From the NCBI GenBank assembly GCA_001310715.1, contig BAXV01000084.1:1-13553 (forward strand): a stretch of DNA of 13,553 nucleotides, in the 5' to 3' direction. Under the pieces are notes generated by a model. That model searched no databases, had not been told where the DNA came from, and saw only the letters and a list, made by a program, of their open reading frames with translations. Source of the stretch: Pseudovibrio sp. JCM 19062 (lineage in GTDB: Bacteria; Pseudomonadota; Alphaproteobacteria; Rhizobiales; Stappiaceae). The translations under genes and the position numbers were made by a program. The stretch's first letter is position 1, and each line of letters opens with the position of its first letter. This document shows positions 1 through 7,648 of the stretch, in pieces.

Positions 1-996
1 GACAAGAGGAGACGAACGGGATGATCATGATGCCCATAACAAGGCCGGCGGCCAATGCAGATTCTGAGCTGACCGACAGGCCGAAGCTTTCGCCCCATCC
101 ACGGATGAAGGGTGCCACTGTCAGGGCTGCGAAGAAGCCGTAGACCACAGTCGGGATGCCCGCCAGAATTTCCAGAACCGGCTTTGCGATGGCTCGGACC
201 GGAGTGCTGGCATAGTCAGAGAGGTAGATTGCGGAAAGCAAGCCGATTGGAGCAGCTACCATGATCGCGATAAACGTGATGAGCATGGTGCCCACCAGAA
301 GCGGGATCGCACCGAAGATCTTGGTGTTGGTATCGCCGTGGTCAGCACCAGCACCTTCAAACGCGCTTTGCGGGCTCCAGTGGGTGCCGAAGACGAAGTC
401 CATAATCGGGATCTGGCGGAAGAACATCAGGCTTTCGAAGATGAGCGAAAGAACAATGCCAATGGTGGTGAAGATCGCAACAGCAGAACACAGGATCAGT
501 AATCCCATGACGGTGCGCTCTACAAAATGACGCGCCCTCATTTGTGGGCGAATGGAGCGGTTGCCGTACCACAGACCGCCAGCCACCAAAGCGATGATTA
601 GCGTCGTTTTCAGGTATAGCGAAATCTTGGCGAGCGAAGCGAACGCTTCTGCAGCCTGCTCTTTGCCAGCGTCGGAGAACCTACAATGCCGCCAAAGGCG
701 ATTGCGCGGGCGTCACGCAGAAAGGCTTGAAGTTCTGGTTTGGACAGTCCTTCAACGAGTTGCGCGTTTGCATTGATGACCAGGGTATTAAGCAGTCGCG
801 GCTCGATGATTGCCCATGCAATCAGAAGGACAGATGCTGGCAGAACCGCCAGAATGGCGAGATACCCACCATGATACGTTGGACGGGAATGAAGGACTGA
901 CAGTTGATTGCCTGCCACCTGCATTGCGCGGAAGCGCCCGTAGACATTCGCGGTTACGAAAACCAATAAGAGAAGGGCGGCGTAAGTCCAGAACAT
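1..996 (-). CDS. pstC: Phosphate ABC transporter permease PstC (3' end outside window, one frameshift)
   Basis: Inner-membrane permease of the PstSCAB high-affinity phosphate importer. It starts at ATG 994-996, with an AAGGCGA ribosome site 13 bases upstream. The first ~107 residues carry an N-terminal membrane segment (TYAALLLLVFVTANVYG), a second one (LAILAVLPASVLLIAWAII) and an extra soluble stretch, as in the long PstC form of alphaproteobacteria. The frame breaks at about 673-680 (one base apparently missing) and resumes as AAEAFASLAKISLYLKTT, then VERTVMGLLILCSA, MDFVFGTHWSP, ILAGIPTVVYGFFAAL and GIMIIPFVSS, which are typical PstC landmarks. At the window edge the expected SSLSDD reads SSC, suggesting one more missing base near position 5. 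About 330 residues are present, and the remaining C-terminus lies outside. It follows pstS on the same strand, 137 bp away. The identification is firm; the breaks are most likely sequencing errors. Confidence 0.93.
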
Positions 997-1036
997 TTAT
1001 TTGTGTCGCCTTATCGGGCTCTCCTGCCGCAGCTTA

Positions 1037-1065
1037 ATTCGGGTGCTTGCTCAAAACACCCGAAT
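1037..1065 (-). other. Stem-loop in the pstS-pstC spacer, proximal to pstC
   Basis: The arms ATTCGGGTG (1037-1045) and CACCCGAAT (1057-1065) are perfect 9-bp inverted repeats around an 11-base loop. No U-tract follows on the minus strand, so an RNA-processing or stabilising hairpin is more likely than a terminator. It lies just upstream of the pstC start. Confidence 0.6.
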
Positions 1066-1093
1066 GACAGAAGTGACCACATTTCGAAAATCA

Positions 1094-1123
1094 GGAACGG
1101 TCAACCGGAGTGCTGACCGTTCC
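1094..1123 (-). other. Stem-loop just downstream of pstS
   Basis: The arms GGAACGGTCA (1094-1103) and TGACCGTTCC (1114-1123) form a perfect 10-bp stem with a 10-base loop, 11 bases after the pstS stop codon. Read on the minus strand it is followed only by GATTTTCG, a poor U-tract. It could be a partial terminator or an mRNA 3'-stabilising element that keeps the binding protein in excess over the membrane components (inference). Confidence 0.65.
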
Positions 1124-1133
1124 CTTGTTGCAA

Positions 1134-2155
1134 TTAGAATACGAGTGGTGTCAGAGCGGAGGCAGACTGGGAGACGTCTTCACGCTCATCAGTTGGCAAT
1201 GGGATCAGGCCTTTGTCTGCCAGATACCCTTCGTCGCCCCATGTGTCTTCGTGGGTGAACTCAGCCAGATATTCGGCAATGCAGGGATGACGCCCACATG
1301 CTCTTTCTTGATGTAGAAGTAGAGCGAGCGGGAGACAGGGTAGTCACCGTCTGCGATTGCCTCAAACGTTGGTTCAACACCAGCGATGTGGGTGCCCTGA
1401 ATTTTGTCGGCGTTCTGATCGAGGAAGGAGAAGCCGAAGATGCCAAGTGCGTTCGGGTTTGCATCCAGCTTCTGAACGATCAGGTTGTCGTTTTCGCCAG
1501 CTTCGATGTAGGCTCCGTCTTCACGGATTTCGTGACAGGCTTTTTTTCTGCAAATCGAGGTCCGCCGCACCCGGTACCATTTTACAGCCACCTTCCATTG
1601 CCAGCTCGGCAAAGGCATCGCGGGTACCGGACGTTGGTGGAGGGCCAAGCACTTCGATCTTCACGTTTGGCAGGGAAGGATCGATGTCGGACCAGTTCTG
1701 GTACGGGTTTGCCACCAGCTTGCCATCGACCGGAACTTCTTTCGCCAGAGCCAAAAAGATCTGCGCCAGTGTCAGGTCGAGCTGGGAGCCGGCCTTGGAG
1801 TTTGCAAGAACAATGCCGTCAAAGCCAACGGTCACTTCAACCGGGGTCACACCTGCTTCGTTACACTTGACCAGTTCCTTCGCCTTCATACGGCGGGACG
1901 CATTGGTGATGTCAGGGGTGTTTGAGCCGACGCCGTCACAGAAAAGCTTGATGCCGCCACCAGAGCCAGTGGATTCGACAACCGGTGTCTTGAAGCTTGT
2001 TTTTTTTGACCAAACTGCTCAGCAACAGCAGTGGCAAATGGGAAAACAGTGGAGGAACCAACGATCTGAATCTGATCACGTGCCTGAGCGGAACCTGCAG
2101 CAATGGTTCCTGCGAGAGCGAGCGCCGCAACGCTTGCAAATGCCTTGATTTTCAC
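1134..2155 (-). CDS. pstS: Periplasmic phosphate-binding protein PstS (three frameshifts)
   Basis: Substrate-binding protein that delivers phosphate to PstCA. It starts at GTG 2153-2155, preceded by AAGGAG seven bases away. A Sec signal peptide (MKIKAFASVAALALAG, cut after AQA near residue 25) is followed by the PstS hallmark QIVGSSTVFPFATAVAEQF. The frame shifts at the T8 run 2000-2007 (one base short) and resumes with VVESTGSGGGIKLFCDGVG. It shifts at the T7 run 1541-1547 (one extra) and resumes with ACHEIREDGAYI. It shifts near 1284 (one base missing) and resumes with IAEYLAEFTHEDTWGDEGY. Phosphate-binding residues are recognisable in SST, STGSGGG and SGTRDAF. The reconstructed length is about 340 residues, the usual size for this family. 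The C-terminus ends ALTPLVF at TAA 1134-1136. A Pho box lies about 100 bp upstream. Two of the three breaks are homopolymer miscounts, so the gene is probably intact in the organism. Confidence 0.95.
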
Positions 2156-2210
2156 CTGAAGTCTCCTTGGGAGTCCTGGTTTAAAAAAAACTGATTGATA
2201 ACGTTCATCA

Positions 2211-2228
2211 CACAGCGCCCCTGCTGTG
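2211..2228 (-). other. Small hairpin in the pstS leader
   Basis: CACAGC (2211-2216) and GCTGTG (2223-2228) are a perfect 6-bp inverted repeat with a six-base loop, between the predicted pstS promoter and its ribosome site. It may act in leader stability; nothing more can be said from the sequence. Confidence 0.35.
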
Positions 2229-2238
2229 CGATGGGTGC

Positions 2239-2294
2239 AACCTAGCGTTTGGCTGTGATGGTTATATGAAGGTTACGTATCAGTTTTATGACAT
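2239..2294 (-). promoter_or_regulatory. Pho box with four 11-bp-spaced half-sites, plus -10, upstream of pstS
   Basis: Read on the minus strand, 2294 down to 2255 gives four 7-mers, each followed at 11-bp pitch by an A/T-rich 4-mer: ATGTCAT-AAAA, CTGATAC-GTAA, CCTTCAT-ATAA, CCATCAC. This fits the PhoB consensus (CTGTCAT-like 7-mers with 4-bp A/T spacers) and suggests two adjacent PhoB dimer sites. A weak -10 (TAGGTT, 2239-2244) begins 10 bp after the last half-site, the spacing seen in PhoB-activated promoters, where the box replaces the -35. It lies in the phoR-pstS gap, so pstS likely has its own phosphate-starvation promoter. Confidence 0.75.
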
Positions 2295-2313
2295 TGCAAG
2301 TATTTGATTTTAT

Positions 2314-3688
2314 TTATAATTTATAATCGACGTCATTTTCGTCATAAAGAACTGCACCGGGTATGAACACGCGGAAACAGGCGCCCTCATTGGGCTTGCT
2401 TTCGATTTCAAGGCGGGCGCGGTGGCGAGTCAGAATGTGTTTGACGATGGCCAGACCAAGGCCAGTACCCTTCATCTGGCGGGATGTGACCACGTCAACC
2501 CTATAGAAACGCTCGGTCAACCGTGGCAGGTGTTCCGGATCAATGCCGGGACCATAGTCGCGGACCTCTGCAATCCATTGAGGGGTCTCGGTGGACTCAG
2601 TGTCGGGACGGCAGGTCACATCGACCCGGCCACCGCTGGAGCCGTATTTCAGGGCGTTCTCGATCAGATTGCTGAAGACCTGCACCAGCTCATCGTTCTC
2701 ACCGCGAATCTCGATGGGTTCGTCGGGCAAAGACAGATTGATATTCACGCCGGATTCATTTGCCACCGGCAGCAGTGTTTCCACGGAGTGACTCATGATC
2801 TGGCCGAGGTCCACAAGACTTTCGGGCTGGACGTGGACTTTCATCTCGATGCGGGACAAGGACAGTAGATCGTCAATAAGGCGGCGCATACGCTCGGCCT
2901 GATGCAACATGATGCCGAGGAACTGGTCCTGTGCTTTGGGATCGTTCTTAGCCGGGCCTTGCAGGGTTTCAATGAAGCCGGTCAGGGAGGCCAGTGGCGT
3001 GCGCAGCTCGTGGGAGGCGTTGGCGACGAAGTCAGCCCGCATCCGCTCCAAACGGCGTGCCTCGGTCAGATCGTGTATGACGACGAGGATGAGTCCCGGA
3101 CGCCACGGGGAACGGCCAGACTGGCGTTGGAGACAGAGCGGAGCGGCGCGATGTGCGCTTCAAGCCACAGCTCCATGGGCACCTTCTCGCTCCACTCTAT
3201 GATTTCCGTTGCCCCCCCGTTGGAGACGCGGTCCAGCGCTTCCAGCAGACGGTGCGCGGATGCGGAAGGAGAGCGGATCGCCCACAGCAATGGTGCCAAA
3301 GCGGCGTTGTGCGGCGCTGTTCACGTATTGGGTTGTGCCGCGGTAGTCCACCACGAAGCACGGGTCCGGCAGGGCGTTGACGGCGGACTTCATGCCACGG
3401 TCGACGATCTGGCTGGCTTCCCTGCGACTGACACCGCTGGGTGCCTTGACTTTGGTGCGGCTTTTGACGCCGCCACCGATGACCAACACAAAGATGAGCG
3501 CATAAGCAAAAAAACGAGGCCCACAGCGGCACCTGAAACGCAAAGGAGAAGACCGCAAAGATGCCCGCAGCTGCCAGAAGAATCCAGCGCACATCTACCG
3601 TTTTGCGATAGATCGCCTGTCTGTTGAGACCCAGTCTCAACGGCTCCTGATTGGTCTGCTTTTCTTCCTTGTCAGTATCCACGGACAT
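2314..3688 (-). CDS. phoR: Phosphate regulon sensor histidine kinase PhoR (three frameshifts)
   Basis: Membrane sensor kinase that phosphorylates PhoB when phosphate is low. The likely start is ATG 3686-3688; GTG 3695-3697 in the same frame is an alternative. After a hydrophilic N-terminus come membrane segments (WILLAAAGIFAVFSFAF and FFAYALIFVLVIGGG), a PAS-like domain (NALPDPCFVVDYRGTTQYVN), a HisKA domain with the phospho-acceptor His in ASHELRTPLASL, and a HATPase domain with the N box NLIENALKYG and later boxes DYGPGI and GTGLGLAIVKHI. Frames break at the A7 run near 3510 (one extra base), near 3252 (one extra or two missing), and near 3113 (one missing, resuming PGLILVVIHDLTEARRLERM). 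The reconstructed length is about 457 residues, within the family range. The position directly upstream of pstS matches the alphaproteobacterial pho-pst cluster. The kinase motifs themselves are uninterrupted. Confidence 0.93.
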
Positions 3689-3744
3689 AGGTGCCACTCT
3701 CTAAACGCCGCTTTGCGCTTATATTGTTTTTCCCTCAAGACTGA

Positions 3745-4002
3745 CCAGTATTTAAACAAGGTCAGCATGACATTCTCGCGACGGAGGCTCGTCATTTCGT
3801 CAGTTTCCCCAAATGGGAAGTCCCTGAAGACCTAGCGAAACCAAGCATTACGGAGGTCTGGCTAAATCAGCAAGTAATGTCAAACCGCGCTGATATATTC
3901 GCGGGGCGTGTTGGGGTTATATCTTTAGCAGGTTTAATAAATCAAGCCGGAGAGCCGTTTAGAGAAAATGATCAAACCGCAAGTCTTCTCCAAGTGCAAT
4001 AG
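3745..4002 (+). pseudogene. Start-less open frame, possible gene remnant
   Basis: The plus strand is open for 85 sense codons between TGA 3742-3744 and TAG 4000-4002, without an ATG, GTG or TTG start in its first half; the first in-frame ATG is at 3877. The encoded sequence looks protein-like (FVSFPKWEVPEDLAKPSI, then NRADIFAGRVGVISLAGLI). I do not recognise a family. It could be the 3' part of a gene whose start is lost or hidden by an indel such as those elsewhere in this window: ATG 3767 lies just upstream in another frame. An open frame of this length can also arise by chance. Confidence 0.25.
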
Positions 4003-4035
4003 AATTGTTTAATCGGCACCAAGCCTAATGTTTAA

Positions 4036-4054
4036 GTCTCCCGACGAAGGAGAC
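4036..4054. terminator. Weak hairpin downstream of lysR
   Basis: GTCTCC (4036-4041) and GGAGAC (4049-4054) are a perfect 6-bp inverted repeat with a 7-base loop. On the minus strand it is followed by TTAAACATT, about 110 bases after the lysR stop codon. The short stem and poor U-tract make it only a possible terminator. Confidence 0.25.
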
Positions 4055-4165
4055 CTTCTCTTTCCAATAGGTTTGGTGGTTGTATTTGGGTGGCCCGCCC
4101 TCTTAATTTTGCAATTTATCATCGTTCTGACTCATATGTTTCAGATGCGTTTGATGATCAGAAAC

Positions 4166-5079
4166 TTACTCCAAAGATGATTTCACCTGATTAATGAACC
4201 AGCGATGGATGGGGTTATGTTCATCGCGCCGGTGATACGTCGCTGAAACAGGGTATGATTGAAGCGGTATAGGCGCACTCCGAACATCCAAATCAAATTT
4301 TGGAGCAAAAGCTTTTGCCATCTTTGCAGGAATGATAGCAACTAAGTCAGTTTTCGCGATGACTTCTAGCGCTGGAACAAAAAGTGGAACCGAAACTGAA
4401 ACCCGCCGCTTGAGGCCGTACTCTCGCAGAGCATCATCAACTATTCCAGTGAGGCTACCGTTTGGAGAAATCAAAAGGTGTTTGAGGCGACAATAGGATT
4501 CCAAAGTCAATTCAGCGGGAAGTTCGCTACCACTTTTTCGGCTGACAAGACTGTAATCTTCGTCATACAGCTTCTCAATCACAAGACTGGTATTTTGATG
4601 GTCCATATGGCCAAGAGCCATATCAATTCGCCCGTTTAAAAGGTCCTGCAAGCTGTCATTCTGGTCGAATATTCCCGTAGAAAGCCGCAGGTTGGGCGCA
4701 ACTGCAAACAACCTCTCGAGAAGCGGGGGCAGCAACATACTGAGTATATGATCCCTCATAGCAACTCTCAGCGTGACTGTGCTTGTTAACGGTTGAAACT
4801 CCGTGGGGCCATTCAGCAAACCATTCAGAGATTCAACTATCGTACGAATTCTTGGCTCGATGCTCAGGGCAAATGCAGTGGTTCAAGGCCGTCCGGTTTA
4901 CGCAGGAACAACTTATCATCGAAGACCTCTCGAAGTCGGTTTAGTGAGTGTGTTATGGACGACTGACTAAGTCCCATTTGTTCAGCAGTTGTTGTTGCTT
5001 TGCGGTAGCGCATAACGCCCAAGAAGACGAGAAGAACGGTTAGGTCGAGCCGCCGCAATTTAATTTCATCGATATCCAT
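4166..5079 (-). CDS. LysR-family transcriptional regulator (one frameshift)
   Basis: DNA-binding regulator with an N-terminal winged helix-turn-helix (residues ~8-66: LRRLDLTVLLVFLGVM, then AEQMGLSQSSITHSLNRLRE and FLRKPDGLEPT) and a C-terminal periplasmic-binding-protein-like effector domain starting near VTLRVAMRDHILSMLLP and continuing through DLLNGRIDMALGHMD. The start is ATG 5077-5079; the ribosome site is weak. The frame breaks near 4886, where one C appears missing: GLEP should continue TAFALSIEPRIRTIVESLN before the second part. The reconstructed length is 304 residues, standard for LysR proteins. It is transcribed divergently from the YdcZ-type membrane gene. By the usual LysR pattern it probably controls that gene and itself (inference). 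The effector is unknown. Codon and base use is AT-richer than in the flanking pst and pot genes. Confidence 0.9.
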
Positions 5080-5100
5080 TTTCTATATTTTTCACTGTAA

Positions 5101-5114
5101 TTGAATTCGGTCAA
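5101..5114. promoter_or_regulatory. Candidate LysR operator in the divergent intergenic region
   Basis: TTGA (5101-5104) and TCAA (5111-5114) form a short dyad separated by six bases, resembling the T-rich/A-rich interrupted palindromes bound by LysR proteins. It lies 21 bp upstream of the lysR start and 109 bp upstream of the divergent gene. No second copy was found, so this is a suggestion only. Confidence 0.25.
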
Positions 5115-5223
5115 GCGATAGCGTTCCCCCAACTTAGTGAACCTAGATACACAATCGCAAACCGGTGGTCGGCAATATGGCGAGCACTCGATTACGATAG
5201 TAAAACTCAGATCGGTGCTAGAA

Positions 5224-5670
5224 ATGAACAGTTGGGTGCTAATTCTTTTTGCGATGACTACCGGAGCCATCGTTCCATTTCAGCTCATATTTAATGGCCA
5301 GTTGGGCGCGGTGACGAAGAATGTTTTCACGGCATCTCTGGTCGTGTTCCTTATCGGATCAGTGGTTCTCACTGTGATCCTGCTTTTATCGCGCCCTGAG
5401 GTACCTAGATTAAACGACCTTGTTGCAGCTCCGTTTACTGCATGGTTTGGCGGCTTCATAGCTGCTGGCTATATTATTTCAATCGTCTTCATTACGCCGC
5501 GACTTGGAGTGGGTTTGACAACCGGTTTCATTCTGGTTGGTCAACTTGTTGCAGCGCTTCTTTTGGACCACTATGGGGCATTTGGTAATGCCCAACATAC
5601 GCTGAATATCGGCAGATTTATTGGATTTGCGTTCATGGTAACTGGTATAGGCTTCATTAAATACTTCTAG
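5224..5670 (+). CDS. YdcZ-type (DMT superfamily, formerly DUF606) small membrane transporter
   Basis: A 148-residue integral membrane protein, intact. It has about five hydrophobic segments: VLILFAMTTGAIVPFQL, ASLVVFLIGSVVLTVILLL, WFGGFIAAGYIISIVFI, LTTGFILVGQLVAALLLD and IGRFIGFAFMVTGIGFI. The YdcZ landmarks are visible: an early N-x-QL pattern (IFNGQLG), a conserved PRLGVG loop, GQLVAALLLDHYGAF and a late R-x-x-G. The start chosen is ATG 5224. An in-frame GTG at 5137 would add 29 hydrophilic residues that are not typical of the family. The ribosome site before ATG 5224 is weak. The substrate of this family is generally unknown; some members work in pairs. The divergent LysR gene is the likely regulator. 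It lies in the AT-richer segment and may have arrived with lysR. Confidence 0.85.
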   Translation: MNSWVLILFAMTTGAIVPFQLIFNGQLGAVTKNVFTASLVVFLIGSVVLTVILLLSRPEVPRLNDLVAAPFTAWFGGFIAAGYIISIVFITPRLGVGLTTGFILVGQLVAALLLDHYGAFGNAQHTLNIGRFIGFAFMVTGIGFIKYF

Positions 5671-5735
5671 AGCACGTTAAATTTGATACCTTCATGTGCT
5701 GCATACAGGCGAAAACCCCTAAATAGGTTCTGCAT

Positions 5736-5804
5736 ATGAACCAAAGGTTTGATGGGGCACCTTTTCCGGCGGCGCTTTTGCAGCGCGTAACAAAGAGCGA
5801 ATAA
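5736..5804 (+). CDS. 22-codon reading frame coupled to the TPR gene
   Basis: ATG 5736-5738 opens a 22-residue frame (MNQRFDGAPF, then PAALLQRVTKSE) that ends at TAA 5802-5804. Its last base is the first base of the TPR gene's ATG (TAATG arrangement). An in-frame TAG lies just upstream, so it cannot be longer unless an indel is present. A weak AGG lies about nine bases before the start. It may be a leader peptide that couples translation to the TPR gene, the broken end of another gene, or chance. It matches no family I recognise. Confidence 0.3.
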   Translation: MNQRFDGAPFPAALLQRVTKSE

Positions 5805-6383
5805 TGGACAACATTCTGGAGCAACTGGACACTGCGATTTCGCAGGAGAATTGGGTTGAAGCCGAGAAGCATATTTTGTTTTTGCTGGAAACTGATCAGC
5901 CAATCCCAGCCTCTGGTACAACCTTGGCCTTGTCCGGCGTCGTTCTGGCAACAATGAGCAGGCTCTTGAGGACTTTGGCAAGACGCTTGAGCTTTCACCC
6001 CAGCACAAAGGGGCGATGTTTGAGCGAGCGGCTGCTTTTCTGGATCTTGAAGACTTCGTTTCTGCCCTCAACGCCTTTGCCGAGTTTACTGCTGCCTATC
6101 CCGATGACTGTGACGGACTGCTGAACCTTGCGCGCATTGCACTTCACATGGAGGTTCCGGAGCTGGCCCTGCAAGCTTTTCAGAAGCGGGCGGAGCTGGG
6201 AAATGATGCGGAAAATGTTCTTGGTGCGGCGGAAGCCTGCAGATGCTGGGGGATGAGCAAGGCATCAGCATGTTGCGGCGCTTGTTCGCCAACAATCCGG
6301 CGCTGCGTCCTGACCTGCTGAAGATTATGAGTCAAGGTTCCCATGGCAGCGTGCCGTTAAACTCAAAGACTATTCTGTCTTAA
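5804..6383 (+). CDS. Tetratricopeptide-repeat protein (two frameshifts)
   Basis: A reconstructed 193-residue soluble protein made of TPR-like helix pairs and lacking a signal peptide, so probably cytoplasmic and involved in protein-protein contacts. Repeat-type signatures include NWVEAEKHILFLLETD, ALWYNLGLVRRRSG, NNEQALEDFGKTLELSPQHK, GAMFERAAAFLDLEDFVSAL, DGLLNLARIALHMEVPELAL and ALQAFQKRAELG. Frames break near 5910 (one C missing before TCTGG) and near 6238 (one base missing), after which QMLGDEQGISMLRRLFANN continues to the end NSKTILS at TAA 6381-6383. The start ATG 5804 overlaps the stop of a 22-codon upstream frame. It converges on the hypothetical gene at 6418, 34 bp away. The specific function is unknown. 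Confidence 0.8.
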
Positions 6384-6417
6384 AGCCCCAACCTGACATC
6401 ATTTATACACCTGCGCC

Positions 6418-7133
6418 TCAGGCGTCCACAGATCGCTTTGCGCGGACGGATTTGCGGTAGTGGCCGGGTTCTGCCTGCAGTTTGTTTTGTGTGTCCAGAT
6501 GGGTTTTGAACTCTGCTTCATCCATGGGGGCACAGTCCAGCTCCAATGCCTCGCGCTTGAACGGGAAACCTTGCGCTATCGGCGTTCCGGCTTTCAGCGT
6601 GCCTTCGAACTTTTCATCCTTCCAGAGCGCCGGAAAGTGCACGAACCCGCCTTTGAACCGGTCACAGTCGACCACACCAGCCAGCGTTCTAAAGGGCAGT
6701 TCTTCGCGGTTGAGCGGATGGGTGAAGAGCAGGGAAACACCCTCGGGCGCTTCAATGCTCCAGAAGTTGTTGAGCTTGATGATGAAATCACCTGTACGGG
6801 TACCCAATGGGGCACCGGTCGCCTGTTCTGGCACATGCAGACCGATGGGTGATCTGGTCTGCTGTGCTTTGGGCGAGACGGGTTTGGGCCAGTCCCATGA
6901 CAGTTCCCCGTCTTTCATGGTCACATCACAAGGCAACCTGAAGAGAATGCCCGTGGAGAAGCCGTCGATAATTGGCGGGCAATGCTTAAGTGTGCGCACC
7001 TGTTCGTTGCCGAGCAACTCGCTCTGGACGCTGGAAGGCACATCTTTGAGCCAGTCGGGAAGCGCGGCTTTGGCTTCTACCGGCTCGGGAATGTGCCGTG
7101 CAGTTCCGGCAGGCAGCGAAACTTGAGTTTCAT
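6418..7133 (-). CDS. Conserved hypothetical protein, last gene of the pot operon (one frameshift)
   Basis: A reconstructed 238-residue protein that starts at ATG 7131-7133 with AGGGGA six bases upstream, only 8 bp after the SRPBCC stop. The first residues MKLKFRCLPELHGT are followed by a break near 7106 (one base missing), resuming IPEPVEAKAALPDWLKDVPS. Conserved-looking blocks are RTLKHCPPIIDGFSTG, ILFRLPCDV, LSWDWPKP, IEAPEGVSLLFTHPLNR, LPFRTLAGVVDCDRF and LKAGTPIAQGFPFKRE. These suggest a compact soluble beta-rich protein, resembling uncharacterised proteins I recall from other proteobacteria and some phages, but I cannot name the family. There is no signal peptide or membrane segment. Its operon position suggests a link to polyamine or amine uptake or use, which is inference only. 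Confidence 0.75.
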
Positions 7134-7141
7134 GAAGTCCC

Positions 7142-7630
7142 CTAAAATCTTCCGATTGCCGTTTTCAGTGCGCTCAGGCAGTAGGCCCACCCTGCGCTGG
7201 AGTTCATAGCGCGTAGGTACTCGCGCCATCCCTCTCCATAGCGCTCAAAGTGGCTGTGCACCAGCTGGAGCTGTGCTCCTTGCTCAGTATCTGAAAACTG
7301 GAGGGTCACGATCCCGGCTTTTTGCGGGTCCTCGATGAGCAGACGCTTGGGTGAGATTTGCCAGGCGAGGACGATTTTGGTGCCCTCCTCCAGCTCCTGA
7401 ATGGTGCCCCATTGCAGGCGCCTGCCGTCTTCCACATCTTCAAAGCATGAGCCGCCAATCAGCGGCTCGATACCAAGAGCACCTTCGGGGGAGAACCTGT
7501 ATTCTGTAGGCCACCAGACATCGATGTTCTCAAGAAAGAACGCGTAGGCGCTTTGGGCAGATGCAGGCAGCACAATCTCTGCCTTGCATAATGAAAACTG
7601 CTCCAGAACACCTGTTTCACCTGATGTCAT
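7142..7630 (-). CDS. SRPBCC (START/AHSA1-like) domain protein
   Basis: An intact 162-residue soluble protein. The chosen start is ATG 7628-7630, preceded by GGGGGA six bases away; an in-frame TTG at 7648 is less likely. The pattern typical of SRPBCC/AHSA1 proteins is present: an N-terminal strand (FSLCKAEIVLPASAQSAYAF), a helix region ending VWWPTEYRFSP, a GGSCFEDVEDGRRLQWGTI turn, the strand TKIVLAWQISP, and a C-terminal helix region HSHFERYGEGWREYL leading to MNSSAGWAYCLSALK. Members of this superfamily bind hydrophobic ligands or assist protein folding; the ligand here is unknown. It lies 18 bp after potC and 8 bp before the hypothetical gene, so it is almost certainly co-transcribed with the transporter. 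Confidence 0.85.
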   Translation of the reverse strand: MTSGETGVLEQFSLCKAEIVLPASAQSAYAFFLENIDVWWPTEYRFSPEGALGIEPLIGGSCFEDVEDGRRLQWGTIQELEEGTKIVLAWQISPKRLLIEDPQKAGIVTLQFSDTEQGAQLQLVHSHFERYGEGWREYLRAMNSSAGWAYCLSALKTAIGRF

Positions 7631-7648
7631 AGCATCCCCCAAATACAA

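Larger units (their letters stand above)
3698..4165. other. 465-bp AT-richer spacer between lysR and phoR
   Basis: No intact gene can be assigned. The segment must hold the phoR promoter, but no convincing -35/-10 pair or Pho box was found. It contains an inverted repeat CTGACC (3741-3746) / GGTCAG (3760-3765), a start-less open frame at 3745-4002 and a small hairpin at 4036-4054, the latter two listed separately. Base composition is visibly lower in GC than in the pst and pot genes on either side. Confidence 0.6.

Noticed and set aside
1357..2148. A 263-codon plus-strand open frame across pstS
   Set aside because: It is only long because pstS codon use leaves the opposite strand open. The product is Arg/Ser/Gln-rich with no family features.
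1134..2155. pstS as a true pseudogene
   Set aside because: Three small shifts, two of them in homopolymers, with perfect family sequence between them and an intact promoter and ribosome site fit base-calling errors better than decay.
2902..3627. A 241-codon plus-strand open frame across phoR
   Set aside because: It is antisense to the PAS and HisKA regions of PhoR, whose motifs are unmistakable.
3741..3765. The CTGACC/GGTCAG dyad and nearby TGTCAT as a Pho box for phoR
   Set aside because: Only one half-site-like 7-mer is present; no second copy occurs at 11-bp spacing.
5671..5735. Weak inverted repeats after the ydcZ-like gene as a terminator
   Set aside because: The arms are five bases (AGCAC/GTGCT, GGTTC/GAACC) with no T-run after them, too weak to call.
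6482..7126. A 214-codon plus-strand open frame opposite the hypothetical gene
   Set aside because: It is antisense to a frame with clear conserved-protein character, a good ribosome site and operon context. The plus-strand translation is Ser/Pro-rich shadow sequence.
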